From contig JAOTWS010000007.1 of the NCBI GenBank assembly GCA_029862745.1, positions 42,581 through 106,580 of the forward strand: 64,000 nt of DNA, in the 5' to 3' direction. The stretch comes from Nitrosopumilus sp. GTDB taxonomy: Archaea > Thermoproteota > Nitrososphaeria > Nitrososphaerales > Nitrosopumilaceae. The stretch's first letter is position 1, and the number at the start of each line of letters is the position of its first letter. Both the position numbers and the translations under genes were made by a program. The notes beneath the pieces are model-generated. The model did not search any database. It was not told the DNA's origin and saw only the letters and a program-made list of their open reading frames with translations. Below are positions 1 to 8,923 of this stretch, in pieces.

Positions 1-608
1 ATATGATTGATGAATCTGAAGTTCTAACTCCTGCTGATGAGCTTCATCACATTTGGAAATGGGACTTCACTACTCCTGTAGTTAATGGTGCAAGATCCTT
101 GGCTGAAGCTTTGAGAAGAATTGAAGAAGGAGCATCAATGATTAGAACAAAAGGAGAACCTGGAACAGGAAATGTTGCAGAAGCAGTAACTCATATTAAA
201 AAATTAAACGATGAATTGAGAATAATTAAGGGAATATATGATTCTGGAGATAATCAAGATTTAGTTAGAATTGCAAGAGAATTCAAAGTTTCATATGATA
301 TTGTTAAACAAACTGCAAAACTTGGGAGATTACCTGTAGTAAATTTTGCAGCCGGAGGAATTGCAACACCAGCTGATGCTGCATATCTTATGTCACTTGG
401 ATGTGATGGAATATTTGTTGGCTCTGGAATTTTTAATGCCGATGATGCAAAACAAAGAGCAAAAGCAATAGTTTTAGCTACTACTTTTTGGAACGAATCT
501 GATAAAGTTAAAGAAGCTCAAAAAATGATAGATGAAAGACAATCTATGTTAGGGTTAGATGTTAAAACACTTGAATTACGTATGCAAGATCGTGGTGGTT
601 CAGCATGA
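1..608 (+). CDS. pdxS: Pyridoxal 5'-phosphate synthase lyase subunit PdxS, 5' partial
   Basis: PdxS condenses ribose 5-phosphate, glyceraldehyde 3-phosphate and ammonia (from PdxT) into PLP. The window opens inside the gene: the first residues seen ([13 protein letters not shown]) are internal to the family's (beta/alpha)8 barrel, so roughly the first third is missing. Visible landmarks are [10 protein letters not shown], which holds the second catalytic lysine and a phosphate-binding loop, and the later [13 protein letters not shown] and GIFVGSGIF phosphate-binding strands. The stop overlaps the pdxT start by 4 nt (ATGA), the usual pdxST operon arrangement. The C-terminus is complete. Confidence 0.96.
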   Translation, partial: MIDESEVLTPADELHHIWKWDFTTPVVNGARSLAEALRRIEEGASMIRTKGEPGTGNVAEAVTHIKKLNDELRIIKGIYDSGDNQDLVRIAREFKVSYDIVKQTAKLGRLPVVNFAAGGIATPADAAYLMSLGCDGIFVGSGIFNADDAKQRAKAIVLATTFWNESDKVKEAQKMIDERQSMLGLDVKTLELRMQDRGGSA

Positions 609-1222
609 GTCTTAATATTGGAATCTTATCTATACAAGGAGATGTTCAAGAAAATCTCCTTTCAACTAAATCAGCAATTGAACAATTAGGATTAGATGCT
701 AAAGTATCTGAAGTAAAAACCCCTGATGAAATTTCTCAATTAGATGGTCTGATTATCCCTGGCGGTGAAAGTACAACAATTGGTCAACTCTCTCTAGTAA
801 ATGGTTCATTAAAAATCCTGAAGGAAAAAATTGAAAGTGGAATGCCAGTACTTGGAATTTGTGCAGGAATGATCATGCTTTCAAAAACAGCTGATGATCG
901 TGTTATGGGTAAAACTGATCAACCTCTTTTAGATATTCTTGATATTAAATTGGAAAGAAACTCATTTGGCAGACAAAAAGAATCCTTTGAATCTTATGTG
1001 TCAATGGATTCTATTGGAATTCCTAAATTTAATGGTGTGTTTATTAGAGCACCATCTGTCTCTGATGTTGGTTCAGGAGTAGAAATACTTTCAAAATTTA
1101 ATGAACGAATCATTGCAGTAAAGAAAGGCAATGTGATTGGTACTGCATTTCATCCCGAACTAACAGGAGATACATCATTACACAAATTCTTTGTAAATCT
1201 GATTAAGATCTCAAAAAATTAG
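605..1222 (+). CDS. pdxT: Pyridoxal 5'-phosphate synthase glutaminase subunit PdxT
   Basis: Class I glutamine amidotransferase that hydrolyses glutamine and channels ammonia to PdxS. At 205 aa it has the normal family length. The oxyanion loop PGGEST is at about residues 52-57, the nucleophile Cys86 sits in GICAGM, and the His183/Glu185 pair of the triad lies in FHPEL near the C-terminus. The ATG overlaps the pdxS stop by 4 nt, so translation is probably coupled. All catalytic residues are present and nothing looks abnormal. Confidence 0.97.
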   Translation: MSLNIGILSIQGDVQENLLSTKSAIEQLGLDAKVSEVKTPDEISQLDGLIIPGGESTTIGQLSLVNGSLKILKEKIESGMPVLGICAGMIMLSKTADDRVMGKTDQPLLDILDIKLERNSFGRQKESFESYVSMDSIGIPKFNGVFIRAPSVSDVGSGVEILSKFNERIIAVKKGNVIGTAFHPELTGDTSLHKFFVNLIKISKN

Positions 1223-1284
1223 TCAATCTCTAAATTGATAACTTCTGAGCAATTCTTTTTAAGTATATAGGCTTTTTTTTTAAA

Positions 1285-1665
1285 ATGAAGATAAAGTTGG
1301 GATTATTTACGATTTTATCTATTTTACTATTATGCTCAATAGGAATTCTTACCATTGATACAGCATTTGCTCAAGATTCTGAAGATTACAGAGAAAACTT
1401 AACAGAAAATCTAGGTGGACAAACTGAAAAATATGAAGAGAAATTAAGAGAAATTAAAGAAAAATATCAAAAAAAGATTGATGCTCTATCTGAAAAAAAC
1501 CTTCAAACATTAGAAAAATCTGAAGCAAGAAAAGAAAAACTAGAAGAAAACTCTGAAAACATACAAGAGAGATTAAAAGCAAAATCTGATATGCTAGATG
1601 ATGCAGTAGGTGATGAAATAACTATAGAATTATCCGAAACTATAGCAGGTATAACTGGAAATTAA
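1285..1665 (+). CDS. Small secreted coiled-coil protein
   Basis: 126 aa. Residues 1-29 form a clear signal peptide (KIKLG, then a hydrophobic stretch, ending TAFAQ with AFA-Q as a plausible signal peptidase site). The rest is very rich in Lys, Glu and Leu and reads as one long coiled coil (about residues 40-105), with a short hydrophobic tail. No enzymatic motif is visible. A TATA-like stretch (aagtatataggc) sits about 20 nt upstream of the ATG, so transcription may start almost at the start codon. The next gene begins 3 nt after the stop, so the two probably form an operon of exported proteins. Function unknown. Confidence 0.8.
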   Translation: MKIKLGLFTILSILLLCSIGILTIDTAFAQDSEDYRENLTENLGGQTEKYEEKLREIKEKYQKKIDALSEKNLQTLEKSEARKEKLEENSENIQERLKAKSDMLDDAVGDEITIELSETIAGITGN

Positions 1666-1667
1666 GA

Positions 1668-2354
1668 ATGTTTAAAAAAAATTGTTTCTATTTTCTTGGA
1701 TTTATCTTTTCAATTATTCTAATCTCACCAATTCAATTATCTCATGGAGAAATAGGGTCTATCTCTGTAGAATCATTTGATGTTAACTATGATATTGAGA
1801 ATGGAAGTCTTGAAACAATTTACTTTGATCCTGATTTTGTTGAATTGATCATTATAATGAATACTATATCTGATGGAACTATAGAGTTGACAATTCCAAG
1901 ATCTCTATTGGATGCAAAATTTGATACTTCTGACGATGTCTTTTTTATCTTAGTTGATGGTTTTGAAACTAATTACATAGAAATAGATTCAACATCTGAC
2001 TCTAGAACTATTATAATTCCATTTTTTGGGGGTGATTCAATTATTGGTATTATCGGAACTGATTCTCTTAATATATTCTCAGAGGAACCTAAAATTCCAT
2101 CTTGGATTAAAAATAATGCTGGATGGTGGGCTGATGGACAAATTGATGATGTTGCGTTTGTACAAGGAATTCAATACCTGATAAATAATGGCATTATGAA
2201 TATCCCTCCAACTGAATCTGGAGATTTGTCTGGAAAAGATATTCCATCTTGGATTAAAAATAATGCTGGATGGTGGGCTGATGGACAAATTGATGATGTT
2301 GCGTTTGTACAAGGAATTCAATACCTGATAAATAATGGAATTTTAGTGGTATAA
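1668..2354 (+). CDS. Secreted protein with two C-terminal GWWADGQ-type repeats
   Basis: 228 aa with a signal peptide (about residues 1-28, ending SHGEIG). A beta-rich domain of about 115 residues follows, then two copies of a roughly 34-residue module beginning IPSWIKNNAGWWADGQ and ending with a YLINNGI stretch. From what I know of thaumarchaeal proteomes, this Trp-rich module recurs on many exported proteins, often at the C-terminus; a cell-surface or matrix role is inference. The two copies are identical at DNA level over 98 nt (annotated separately). It starts 3 nt after the upstream secreted coiled-coil gene and converges on valS. Confidence 0.8.
   Translation: MFKKNCFYFLGFIFSIILISPIQLSHGEIGSISVESFDVNYDIENGSLETIYFDPDFVELIIIMNTISDGTIELTIPRSLLDAKFDTSDDVFFILVDGFETNYIEIDSTSDSRTIIIPFFGGDSIIGIIGTDSLNIFSEEPKIPSWIKNNAGWWADGQIDDVAFVQGIQYLINNGIMNIPPTESGDLSGKDIPSWIKNNAGWWADGQIDDVAFVQGIQYLINNGILVV
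2094..2338 (+). repeat. Perfect 98-nt direct repeat inside a coding region
   Basis: Positions 2094-2191 and 2241-2338 are identical base for base (147-nt offset) and encode the two GWWADGQ modules of the secreted protein. The 49 nt between them are unrelated. Loss of all synonymous divergence implies very recent duplication or gene conversion. Confidence 0.95.
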
Positions 2355-2359
2355 TAGGC

Positions 2360-4678
2360 TCAATCTAGTAAATTATGCATAGATTTCAAGTCATTTTTGA
2401 ATGGCTTGAGAATTTCAGGAATTTCAACTTTGATTGGATCTTTTAATGACAAACTTTGAGATTTTTTTTCATTCCACACTTTAGAATTAAATTCAGTTAT
2501 CTCTTTGGTGATTTTACTTTGATCTTCTAAATTCTCAGGTTCGATTTGTTTTTGTTTATGTATACTTTCTTTTGAATACAAAATTTTCCAAAGATGTTCA
2601 GTTATGAATGGCGTGATTGGCGCTAATAATTTTAAAATCGTTGAGAGTGATTTATGTAGTGTAAATATGGCACCATCACGTTCTCCATCTGAGAAATTAA
2701 TGCCATAAGCTCTTGCTTTAACCATTTCAATGTAATGAGCTGCAAACAAGTTCCATGTGAATTCTCTAATTGCAATTGCAGGAATAAAAAAGTTATATTC
2801 ATCATAGCCTCGCTTACATTCTTTCACTAGGTTATCTAATTCGGATAGAATCCATTTGTCTGACTCACTAAGTGTTCCAGATTTTATTACTGGAAAGCTT
2901 GACAAGAATCTTGATATATTCCATAACTTACTGAGGAATTTTTTAGTTGATTCAATTTTTTGTTCATTACATCTGAAATCATATCCATGATTAATTTCAC
3001 TTGCGCTCCAAAATCTAAAAGTGTCTGCACCTAATTTTTCTATCACTGGTAATGGATCTATTGCATTTCCTTTACTCTTACTCATTTTCATTCCTTTTTC
3101 GTCAAGACCATATCCCATAACCCATGCTTCAGACCATGGCTTCTTTCCTGTTAGTTGTTCACATCTTAGTAGTGTATAATACAACCATGTTCTTACAATA
3201 TCTTTTGCTTGTGGTCTGATTGAAGCAGGATATACCTTTTTGAAAAATTCATCATCTCTATTGAATTTACTAATGAAAAGTGGAGATACACTTGAATCCA
3301 TCCATGTATCAAATGTTCTCTCTTCCCCAACAAATTCTGTAGAATCACATTTTGTACAATTATTGATTAAACATCTTTCATTCCAAGGTTTATAGTATTT
3401 CCCAGGCTCAGGAACGTAGGGTTCTGAACATTTTTTACAGTACCAAATTGGAATTTCAGTACCATAATACCTTCTTCTAGATATTGGCCAATCGATATTG
3501 ATAGATTCCAACCAATTGATTAGAATTTGTTTATGCATTGTTGGATGAAATTCTATTTCTTGTCCCAACTTTTTCATTTTTTCAACTGAATCTTTTTGTT
3601 TGAGATAATACTCTTCCATTGGAATGATTTCAATTGGAGTTTTACTTCTTTCTGAAACAGGCGTTCTATGAACAATTTCTTCAATTTTTTCTACAAAGCC
3701 ATTTCTTTCCAAGTCTTCTATGATTTTTGTTCTCGCTTGTTTTGGTTTTAACCCTGCATATTCTCCAGCTGCATCTGTCATCTTTCCATCTAATCCAATT
3801 GCAACAACCTCTTCTAATTCCAGTTCTCTAAATAACGCTACATCGTTTTGATCACCATAACTACATATCATTACAGCACCAGAACCAAATTCTTTTTGTG
3901 CTGAATGATGTGTTCTTAATTCAACCTCTGCATTAGTAATTGGAACTATCACTTTCTTTCCAATATATTTTGAATATCTTTTATCTTCAGGATTTACAAT
4001 AATAGTTCTACACGCACAAATTAATTCCGGTCTTGTACTGGCAATTATTATTTCCTGATCTGTGTCTTTAATTTTGAATTTCATGTATACCAGTTTAGTG
4101 GATAAATCTTCGTATGTTATCTCTGCATCTGCGATAGTAGTTCCTGATACCCAATCATAGTTATTTGGTCTGTTTGCCAGGTATATCTGACCCTTCTTCC
4201 ATAATTCAATGAATGTTGATTGAGTTAGAGTTCTGTACTCCTCTGAATCAGTTCTGTAGTAATTTGCAAAATCCCCACTAATTCCCAAATTTTTCATAAT
4301 GAGAATCATCTCTGCTTCTAAATCATCAAGTGCATCTCTACACAAATTTAGAAATTCATTTCTATCTGTTTCTCTCATTCTGATGTTGTGTTTTTTTTCT
4401 GTGTATAGCTCTACTGGTAATCCATTTCTGTCAATTCCTATTGGGAAATAGACATTTTTTCCAGCCATTCTTGCAGTGCGTGCAATCATATCGATCTGTG
4501 AATAATGTGCTGCAGCTCCAATATGCCATGGTCTACCTGAAGGATATGGGGGAGGAGTATCTATGGTAAAATTCTCATTTTCTGGTTTGAATTCATAAGT
4601 TTTTTCTTCTTCCCATTGTTTTAGAATATTTTTCTCTAACTTTGGATCCCATGCTTTTTCTGATATTTTAGGTTCCAT
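2360..4678 (-). CDS. valS: Valyl-tRNA synthetase
   Basis: Class I aminoacyl-tRNA synthetase of 772 aa, charging tRNA-Val. It has the Rossmann entry TIDTPPPYPSGRPWHIGA, where the HIGH-equivalent is residues 52-55, an editing (CP1) domain (about 185-350), the DWPISRRRYYGTEIP segment (about 396-410) typical of Val/Ile enzymes, and KMSKS at 531-535. Two CxxC pairs near 414-417 and 441-444 suggest a zinc knuckle. The C-terminal anticodon-binding domain is short, as in archaeal enzymes. IleRS is less likely given the length and the DxNGLPVE region. The fourth HIGH residue is Ala; see findings. It converges with the secreted protein gene at 1668. Confidence 0.9.
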   Translation of the reverse strand: MEPKISEKAWDPKLEKNILKQWEEEKTYEFKPENENFTIDTPPPYPSGRPWHIGAAAHYSQIDMIARTARMAGKNVYFPIGIDRNGLPVELYTEKKHNIRMRETDRNEFLNLCRDALDDLEAEMILIMKNLGISGDFANYYRTDSEEYRTLTQSTFIELWKKGQIYLANRPNNYDWVSGTTIADAEITYEDLSTKLVYMKFKIKDTDQEIIIASTRPELICACRTIIVNPEDKRYSKYIGKKVIVPITNAEVELRTHHSAQKEFGSGAVMICSYGDQNDVALFRELELEEVVAIGLDGKMTDAAGEYAGLKPKQARTKIIEDLERNGFVEKIEEIVHRTPVSERSKTPIEIIPMEEYYLKQKDSVEKMKKLGQEIEFHPTMHKQILINWLESINIDWPISRRRYYGTEIPIWYCKKCSEPYVPEPGKYYKPWNERCLINNCTKCDSTEFVGEERTFDTWMDSSVSPLFISKFNRDDEFFKKVYPASIRPQAKDIVRTWLYYTLLRCEQLTGKKPWSEAWVMGYGLDEKGMKMSKSKGNAIDPLPVIEKLGADTFRFWSASEINHGYDFRCNEQKIESTKKFLSKLWNISRFLSSFPVIKSGTLSESDKWILSELDNLVKECKRGYDEYNFFIPAIAIREFTWNLFAAHYIEMVKARAYGINFSDGERDGAIFTLHKSLSTILKLLAPITPFITEHLWKILYSKESIHKQKQIEPENLEDQSKITKEITEFNSKVWNEKKSQSLSLKDPIKVEIPEILKPFKNDLKSMHNLLD

Positions 4679-4685
4679 TTTTTAT

Positions 4686-5501
4686 CTATCTTGAAATATT
4701 TGAAATAATATGAGATCCTTTATTGTAGCCTTCATATATGTAAACTCCAAGTGCTTCTACATTTGACGGCATTTTAGGCGCTAATAATTTGATAATCTCA
4801 CTTGAAAGATTTTCTACCGTAGCTTCCCCTTCTAACAAATAAGTAGTATTTTTTGGAACTTGTAACTCAAACATTCCTTTAGGACCTTCAAATTGAATAT
4901 GATAATGTGACTCATCTTCCTTTCTCAAGTATTTTCTATTTATGAAAAATTTATGATCAAACACATTTACAACCTCTTTGATGATTTTTTTTGCTACCCC
5001 AAAATCTAATAGTAAATTATCTTTCATCTGTCCTACAAGTTCTACCATTACAGAAGATGTATGCCCGTGCAGAATAGAACATTTTTCAACTAATGGAAGT
5101 ATGTGTGCATAATCAAATGAGAATGATGCATCTTCTAAAAATATAGAACCTGTCTGAGGCGATTTTTCATAAAATACAATATCTTGTAATTCTTTAATTT
5201 GTGCAACATATTTTGCATGACCAATTGCCATTACTTTGTCTTTTGGAAAGTCTTCTTTGATCTGTTTGTATTTTTCAATATCTTCATCATTGTCAATTAC
5301 TTCAATTAACCCCTTCTTTGTCTTAAAATCTACAGTAATTTCTTTTCTGTTCTTTAAGACAATCTTGTGATTATATTCATATTCTTCTTCAAGAAAGGTG
5401 AGCATCTGTGCAATGGTCAACTCTGTTCTTGTCCTAAGCAAATTTCCCTTTTTATCAACATATCTAAAATCTGAATCCATTATTGTTGGAGTTGAAGCCA
5501 T
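4686..5501 (-). CDS. 6-pyruvoyl-tetrahydropterin synthase/QueD-like protein with extra N-terminal domain
   Basis: 271 aa. The C-terminal half (about 120-271) is a PTPS/QueD domain: zinc histidines in FDYAH and HGH, the catalytic Cys in CSILHGH, then LLDFG, FDHKF and a terminal Glu in YEGYNKG. Such enzymes act on dihydroneopterin triphosphate to give 6-pyruvoyl- or 6-carboxytetrahydropterin. The N-terminal ~115 residues are not part of that family; ITVDF followed by LIEVID resembles the D and ExK/ExD strands of PD-(D/E)XK nuclease folds, but this is only a resemblance. It lies 7 nt downstream of valS's start and next to a pterin-4a-carbinolamine dehydratase, supporting a pterin role. Exact substrate unknown. 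Confidence 0.8.
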   Translation of the reverse strand: MASTPTIMDSDFRYVDKKGNLLRTRTELTIAQMLTFLEEEYEYNHKIVLKNRKEITVDFKTKKGLIEVIDNDEDIEKYKQIKEDFPKDKVMAIGHAKYVAQIKELQDIVFYEKSPQTGSIFLEDASFSFDYAHILPLVEKCSILHGHTSSVMVELVGQMKDNLLLDFGVAKKIIKEVVNVFDHKFFINRKYLRKEDESHYHIQFEGPKGMFELQVPKNTTYLLEGEATVENLSSEIIKLLAPKMPSNVEALGVYIYEGYNKGSHIISNISR

Positions 5502-5571
5502 GTGAAGTCATCTTATTTTGGATATAATATAAATTCCGTAATGGTTGTGCCTAAAAATATATCCTTTGTAA

Positions 5572-5850
5572 CTATACGAAGGAATTCAGGATTTTTGCTA
5601 GATTTACATCATTTTTTGTAATGCCTCCAGCATCATGAGTTGTCAATTCCACTGTAATTCTATTGTATACATTAAACCACTCTGGATGATGATTCATTTT
5701 TTCAATCTCCATGGCTGCTCTGGTCATAAAACCAAATGCCTGATTGAAACTATCGAATTGAAACTCCTTGTGTAGTTTTTCATTAACAACACTCCATCCT
5801 GATAGATTCTTTAATTCATCCTCAATATCTTGTTGGGATAATCGTATCAT
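5572..5850 (-). CDS. Pterin-4a-carbinolamine dehydratase
   Basis: 92 aa, full length for the PCD/DCoH family. It dehydrates 4a-hydroxytetrahydropterin in pterin cofactor recycling. The active-site signature is [22 protein letters not shown], with both histidines of HHPEW and the later His-Asp pair intact. It is co-directional with the PTPS-like gene 70 nt away. In lineages without aromatic amino acid hydroxylases the family can act in pterin or molybdopterin metabolism, so the in vivo substrate is uncertain. Confidence 0.92.
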   Translation of the reverse strand: MIRLSQQDIEDELKNLSGWSVVNEKLHKEFQFDSFNQAFGFMTRAAMEIEKMNHHPEWFNVYNRITVELTTHDAGGITKNDVNLAKILNSFV

Positions 5851-5919
5851 ACTGTATTATATTTAATGTTAAATTAAAAGATTGATTCATTACCTTTTAT
5901 GGAATATGTGATATAAACC

Positions 5920-6675
5920 ATGGATGAAATAAACAAAAAATTACTTGAGCATATCAAAAATTCTATTTCTGAGATTGTTAAAGTGAAAAAAATTGGAATC
6001 GCTTTTTCTGGAGGCGTAGACAGTGCATTAATCTCTAAAATATGCTCTGACATGAATTATGATATTATATTGCTTACAATTGGATTCCATGAATCTCATG
6101 ATATTTTATTTGCAAAACAAGTTAATGAATATCTAAAATACCCTCATCATGTTTTAGAAATTGATTCAGATACATTTCCTTCAATATCCTCTAAAATTCA
6201 CCAAACAATAGAGACTGATAATTTATCTTGGAATGAAAACTGTATTGCTTTTCATTATGTTTCTAAACTAGCAAACTCTTTAGAACTTGACACTGTAATT
6301 ACAGCAAATGGAATAGATGAATTATTTTGTGGATATAATGTATATAGAGAAGTATTTTCTGAAGGAGAATCAAAAATTAACCAAGTCATTCTTGCTAAAT
6401 TAGATAATGAATTAAAAATGATGAAGGCTGTCAATCTAGTTGCATCTGAATTTGGAGTAACAATACTTCAACCATTACTCTCACAAAAATTCATCGAATA
6501 TGCAAAAACTGTCCCAATATCTGAAAAAATTCATGACTCTGAAGATCTATATCGTAAACACATTATACGAAAATTAGCCCAAGAAATTAATGTTCCAGAA
6601 CTTTCTTGTACAAAACGAAAAAAAGCATTACAGTATGGCTCTAAAATTCACAAGGCTTTACTAAAAACTAGATAA
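5920..6675 (+). CDS. Asparagine synthetase-like ATP pyrophosphatase, no glutaminase domain
   Basis: 251 aa. It carries the PP-loop GIAFSGGVDSALISK (about 26-40) and ANGIDELFCGYNVYR (about 130-145), the pair that binds ATP and aspartate in the synthetase half of AsnB. The N-terminal Cys-dependent glutaminase domain of AsnB is absent and the ATG opens directly on the synthetase fold, so it may use free ammonia, take it from a partner, or make a different amide or adenylate. A basic C-terminus (KRKKALQYGSKIHKALLKTR) is also typical of AsnB. It converges on purB with an 8-nt overlap. The family is secure; the product amide is not. Confidence 0.75.
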   Translation: MDEINKKLLEHIKNSISEIVKVKKIGIAFSGGVDSALISKICSDMNYDIILLTIGFHESHDILFAKQVNEYLKYPHHVLEIDSDTFPSISSKIHQTIETDNLSWNENCIAFHYVSKLANSLELDTVITANGIDELFCGYNVYREVFSEGESKINQVILAKLDNELKMMKAVNLVASEFGVTILQPLLSQKFIEYAKTVPISEKIHDSEDLYRKHIIRKLAQEINVPELSCTKRKKALQYGSKIHKALLKTR

Positions 6676-8029
6676 ATTTCTTAACTGTACTTTGAACTGA
6701 TTTTTCTACATTACTAATGATTGTAGGTGATGCTCCAAGGTGTTTTTCTGGTGAAAATATTGCATCAATTTCTTTATCGGTTAGCTTTGAGGAAAATGCT
6801 TTATCCCTTTTGATTGCATCCTTGTAGAACATTCCTTTATCGTTTGCCTCAAATGCAACTCTCTGAACATCTCTATATGCATGAAATCTTGGAATACCTT
6901 TTTTGATTAGTGCTTCTAAAACAAATTCTGCAAAGATTTGGCCTTTTGTGATGTATAAATTATCTATAATTCTTTTCTCATTTACCAACAAGTTTGAAAT
7001 AATTCTGGTCATAGTTTCTAACATTTCGTCAACTAAAATGGATACAGTTGGTATTACAAATCTTTCATTGGCTGAATTTGAAAGATCTCGCTCATGCCAT
7101 AATGGAATATTTTCAAATGCAACCGCGACTTGACTTCTTACTAATTTGGATAGTGATGATACTCTTTCACTCTTTATTGGATTTCTTTTTACAGGAACTG
7201 CACTGCTTCCCATTTGCCCTTTTTTGAATTGTTCTGCAACCTCTCCGATCTCAGTTCTCTGTAAATTTCTAATCTCTATTGCAATTTTTTCTAATGTAGC
7301 ACCAATTAGTGCCAACTCAAAAACATATTCAGCATATCTTTCTCTAGGAACAACTTGAGTTGTAACTTCTGCTGGAAATAATTTTAATCGCTTTGCAGCT
7401 CTTTTTTGTACTTCAAGTGACTTTACGCCCATTAGTGAGCCTGTCCCTACAACACCCAATGTCTTGCAAATCAAAATTCTTTTCTTTATCTCTTCAATTC
7501 GCTCTACATGTTTTGCCATCTCTGCAGCCCAGTTTGCAAATTTCAATCCAAATGAAATAATACTTGCATGTTGACCATGTGTTCTACCAACTGCTGGAAT
7601 CTTTGCATGGTTTACTGCTTTTTTTGCAAGAATTGATGCCATCTTTGCAACTTTAGGCTCAATAATTTGTAATGCATCTCTCATCTGCATTGAATTACTA
7701 GTATCGACTAAATCATTACTTGTAAGACCATAGTGAATCCATGGTCTTGCATTTTTGCTACATTTTTCACTAAGTGCTTCTACCAAGGCTGCAGTGTCAT
7801 GATCACTTTTTGCCTCTAACTGTTTGATTCTTTTTGCAGTGATTTTTCCAGACATTACAGCTCTGTGAATTTCTTTACCTACACTTTTTGAGATCATTCC
7901 TATCTCGCTTTGGGAAATGGCAACAGATCCTTCGATCTCCAATTGATAATCTACTTTCTTTTGTTCACTGAAAATATCCATCATTTCTTTTGTGCCATAA
8001 CGACCATTATCGATAGGTAAAATTGCCAA
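6668..8029 (-). CDS. purB: Adenylosuccinate lyase
   Basis: 453 aa, usual length. It cleaves SAICAR to AICAR and adenylosuccinate to AMP, both with release of fumarate. Fumarase/aspartase superfamily signature GSSAVPVKRNPIKSE is present (flexible catalytic Ser loop), with TSNDLVDTS and GRTHGQHAS for substrate binding. PurA, which acts just before it in AMP formation, is encoded at 39.8 kb in this window. The 3' ends of purB and the AsnB-like gene overlap by 8 nt. Confidence 0.96.
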   Translation of the reverse strand: MAILPIDNGRYGTKEMMDIFSEQKKVDYQLEIEGSVAISQSEIGMISKSVGKEIHRAVMSGKITAKRIKQLEAKSDHDTAALVEALSEKCSKNARPWIHYGLTSNDLVDTSNSMQMRDALQIIEPKVAKMASILAKKAVNHAKIPAVGRTHGQHASIISFGLKFANWAAEMAKHVERIEEIKKRILICKTLGVVGTGSLMGVKSLEVQKRAAKRLKLFPAEVTTQVVPRERYAEYVFELALIGATLEKIAIEIRNLQRTEIGEVAEQFKKGQMGSSAVPVKRNPIKSERVSSLSKLVRSQVAVAFENIPLWHERDLSNSANERFVIPTVSILVDEMLETMTRIISNLLVNEKRIIDNLYITKGQIFAEFVLEALIKKGIPRFHAYRDVQRVAFEANDKGMFYKDAIKRDKAFSSKLTDKEIDAIFSPEKHLGASPTIISNVEKSVQSTVKKFI

Positions 8030-8210
8030 TATTCTTAGTCATTTTACATTGAAAATAAATCTACTTATGAAATCAATGTTCATAATTTCTTTAGAGATTA
8101 AATCTACTCTGACTCTTAATTTATGGCAATCACAAAGACAGCCTTTTTGCTATCACATTCGCTTGCAATCTGGACACACCTTCTTTCTCCAATATTGCAC
8201 TGTATCCATT

Positions 8211-8432
8211 TTAGTATCGCTGTGTCACTTTGAAAGTCCCTTTTTTCACTTGAAGAAGAATTTTGATCAAATACAATATCCAAAACCCAATTAGTATGTA
8301 ATACAAAATACTTACATCCGGCTCTTCTAGAATTTCTCTTGATTCTTCATCTACAGGCTGATCAAATGGTGGTATGTATACAATTCCAAGAAAAATTGGT
8401 ATTGTTACTAGAATAATAATTGGTATTACCAT
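8211..8432 (-). CDS. Small two-helix membrane protein
   Basis: 73 aa. It has an N-terminal membrane segment (VIPIIILVTIPIFLGIVYI), an acidic exposed loop with several Glu/Asp, then a second membrane helix (ILYYILIGFWILYLIKILL) and a short basic tail. The layout supports a real membrane protein over the opposite-strand frame here, which gives an implausible His/Cys-rich peptide. It ends 181 nt from purB and lies 5 nt downstream of the CBS-domain gene, probably in one transcript. Function unknown. Confidence 0.6.
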   Translation of the reverse strand: MVIPIIILVTIPIFLGIVYIPPFDQPVDEESREILEEPDVSILYYILIGFWILYLIKILLQVKKGTFKVTQRY

Positions 8433-8437
8433 GATTT

Positions 8438-8923
8438 CTAATTATATGGACTATAATTTGTATAAATTTTTGCTACTGAATGAAAATACATGTCTCTCAT
8501 ATCTTCTTCTACTGATACTGCCAATAAATTAACAATGTCTGTTGCTGTAATTATACCAACAACATCCCCCTTATCAATTACGGGTAATTTTCTTACTCCA
8601 CTTTTATGCATCAAATCTCCTGCAGCTCTCACTGTTTCATCTGAACTTATCGAAATCAATGGTGATGACATTATCTGTTTTATGGGTGTACTAATTTGAT
8701 ATGCATGAGCAGCAACTTTTACTGCAAAATCCCTATCTGTGACAATTCCTACTGGTTGGTTATTTTTCATAATAATTATTGCTCCAACTTTTGCATCTTC
8801 CATCATTTTTGCAGCTTCATTGATTGTCATTGTTGCATCTATGGAAACAACTGATTTAGTCATTACATCTGCTATTGTCATTATTTTTGCCTCTGTCATT
8901 TTACGAATTAACTTGTATCTCAT
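8438..8923 (-). CDS. Two-CBS-domain protein
   Basis: 161 aa made of two tandem CBS domains (about 20-75 and 85-140), recognisable from MTKSVVSIDATMTINEAAKMM, GIVTDRDF and GVRKLPVIDKGDVVGIITATDIV. Paired CBS domains form a Bateman module that binds adenine nucleotides or related ligands and senses energy state; no effector domain is attached. Translation may begin at the later Met of MTEAKIM rather than MRYKLIRK. It is likely cotranscribed with the downstream two-helix membrane protein, which may be its partner (inference). Confidence 0.85.
   Translation of the reverse strand: MRYKLIRKMTEAKIMTIADVMTKSVVSIDATMTINEAAKMMEDAKVGAIIIMKNNQPVGIVTDRDFAVKVAAHAYQISTPIKQIMSSPLISISSDETVRAAGDLMHKSGVRKLPVIDKGDVVGIITATDIVNLLAVSVEEDMRDMYFHSVAKIYTNYSPYN

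Noticed and set aside
2079..2321. 80-codon minus-strand frame with a repeated peptide
   Set aside because: It is the complement of the perfectly duplicated module of the secreted protein on the plus strand; the repeat alone keeps it open.
8049..8294. 81-codon plus-strand ORF after purB
   Set aside because: His/Cys/Phe-rich composition, no family, and it overlaps a better two-helix membrane protein on the other strand.
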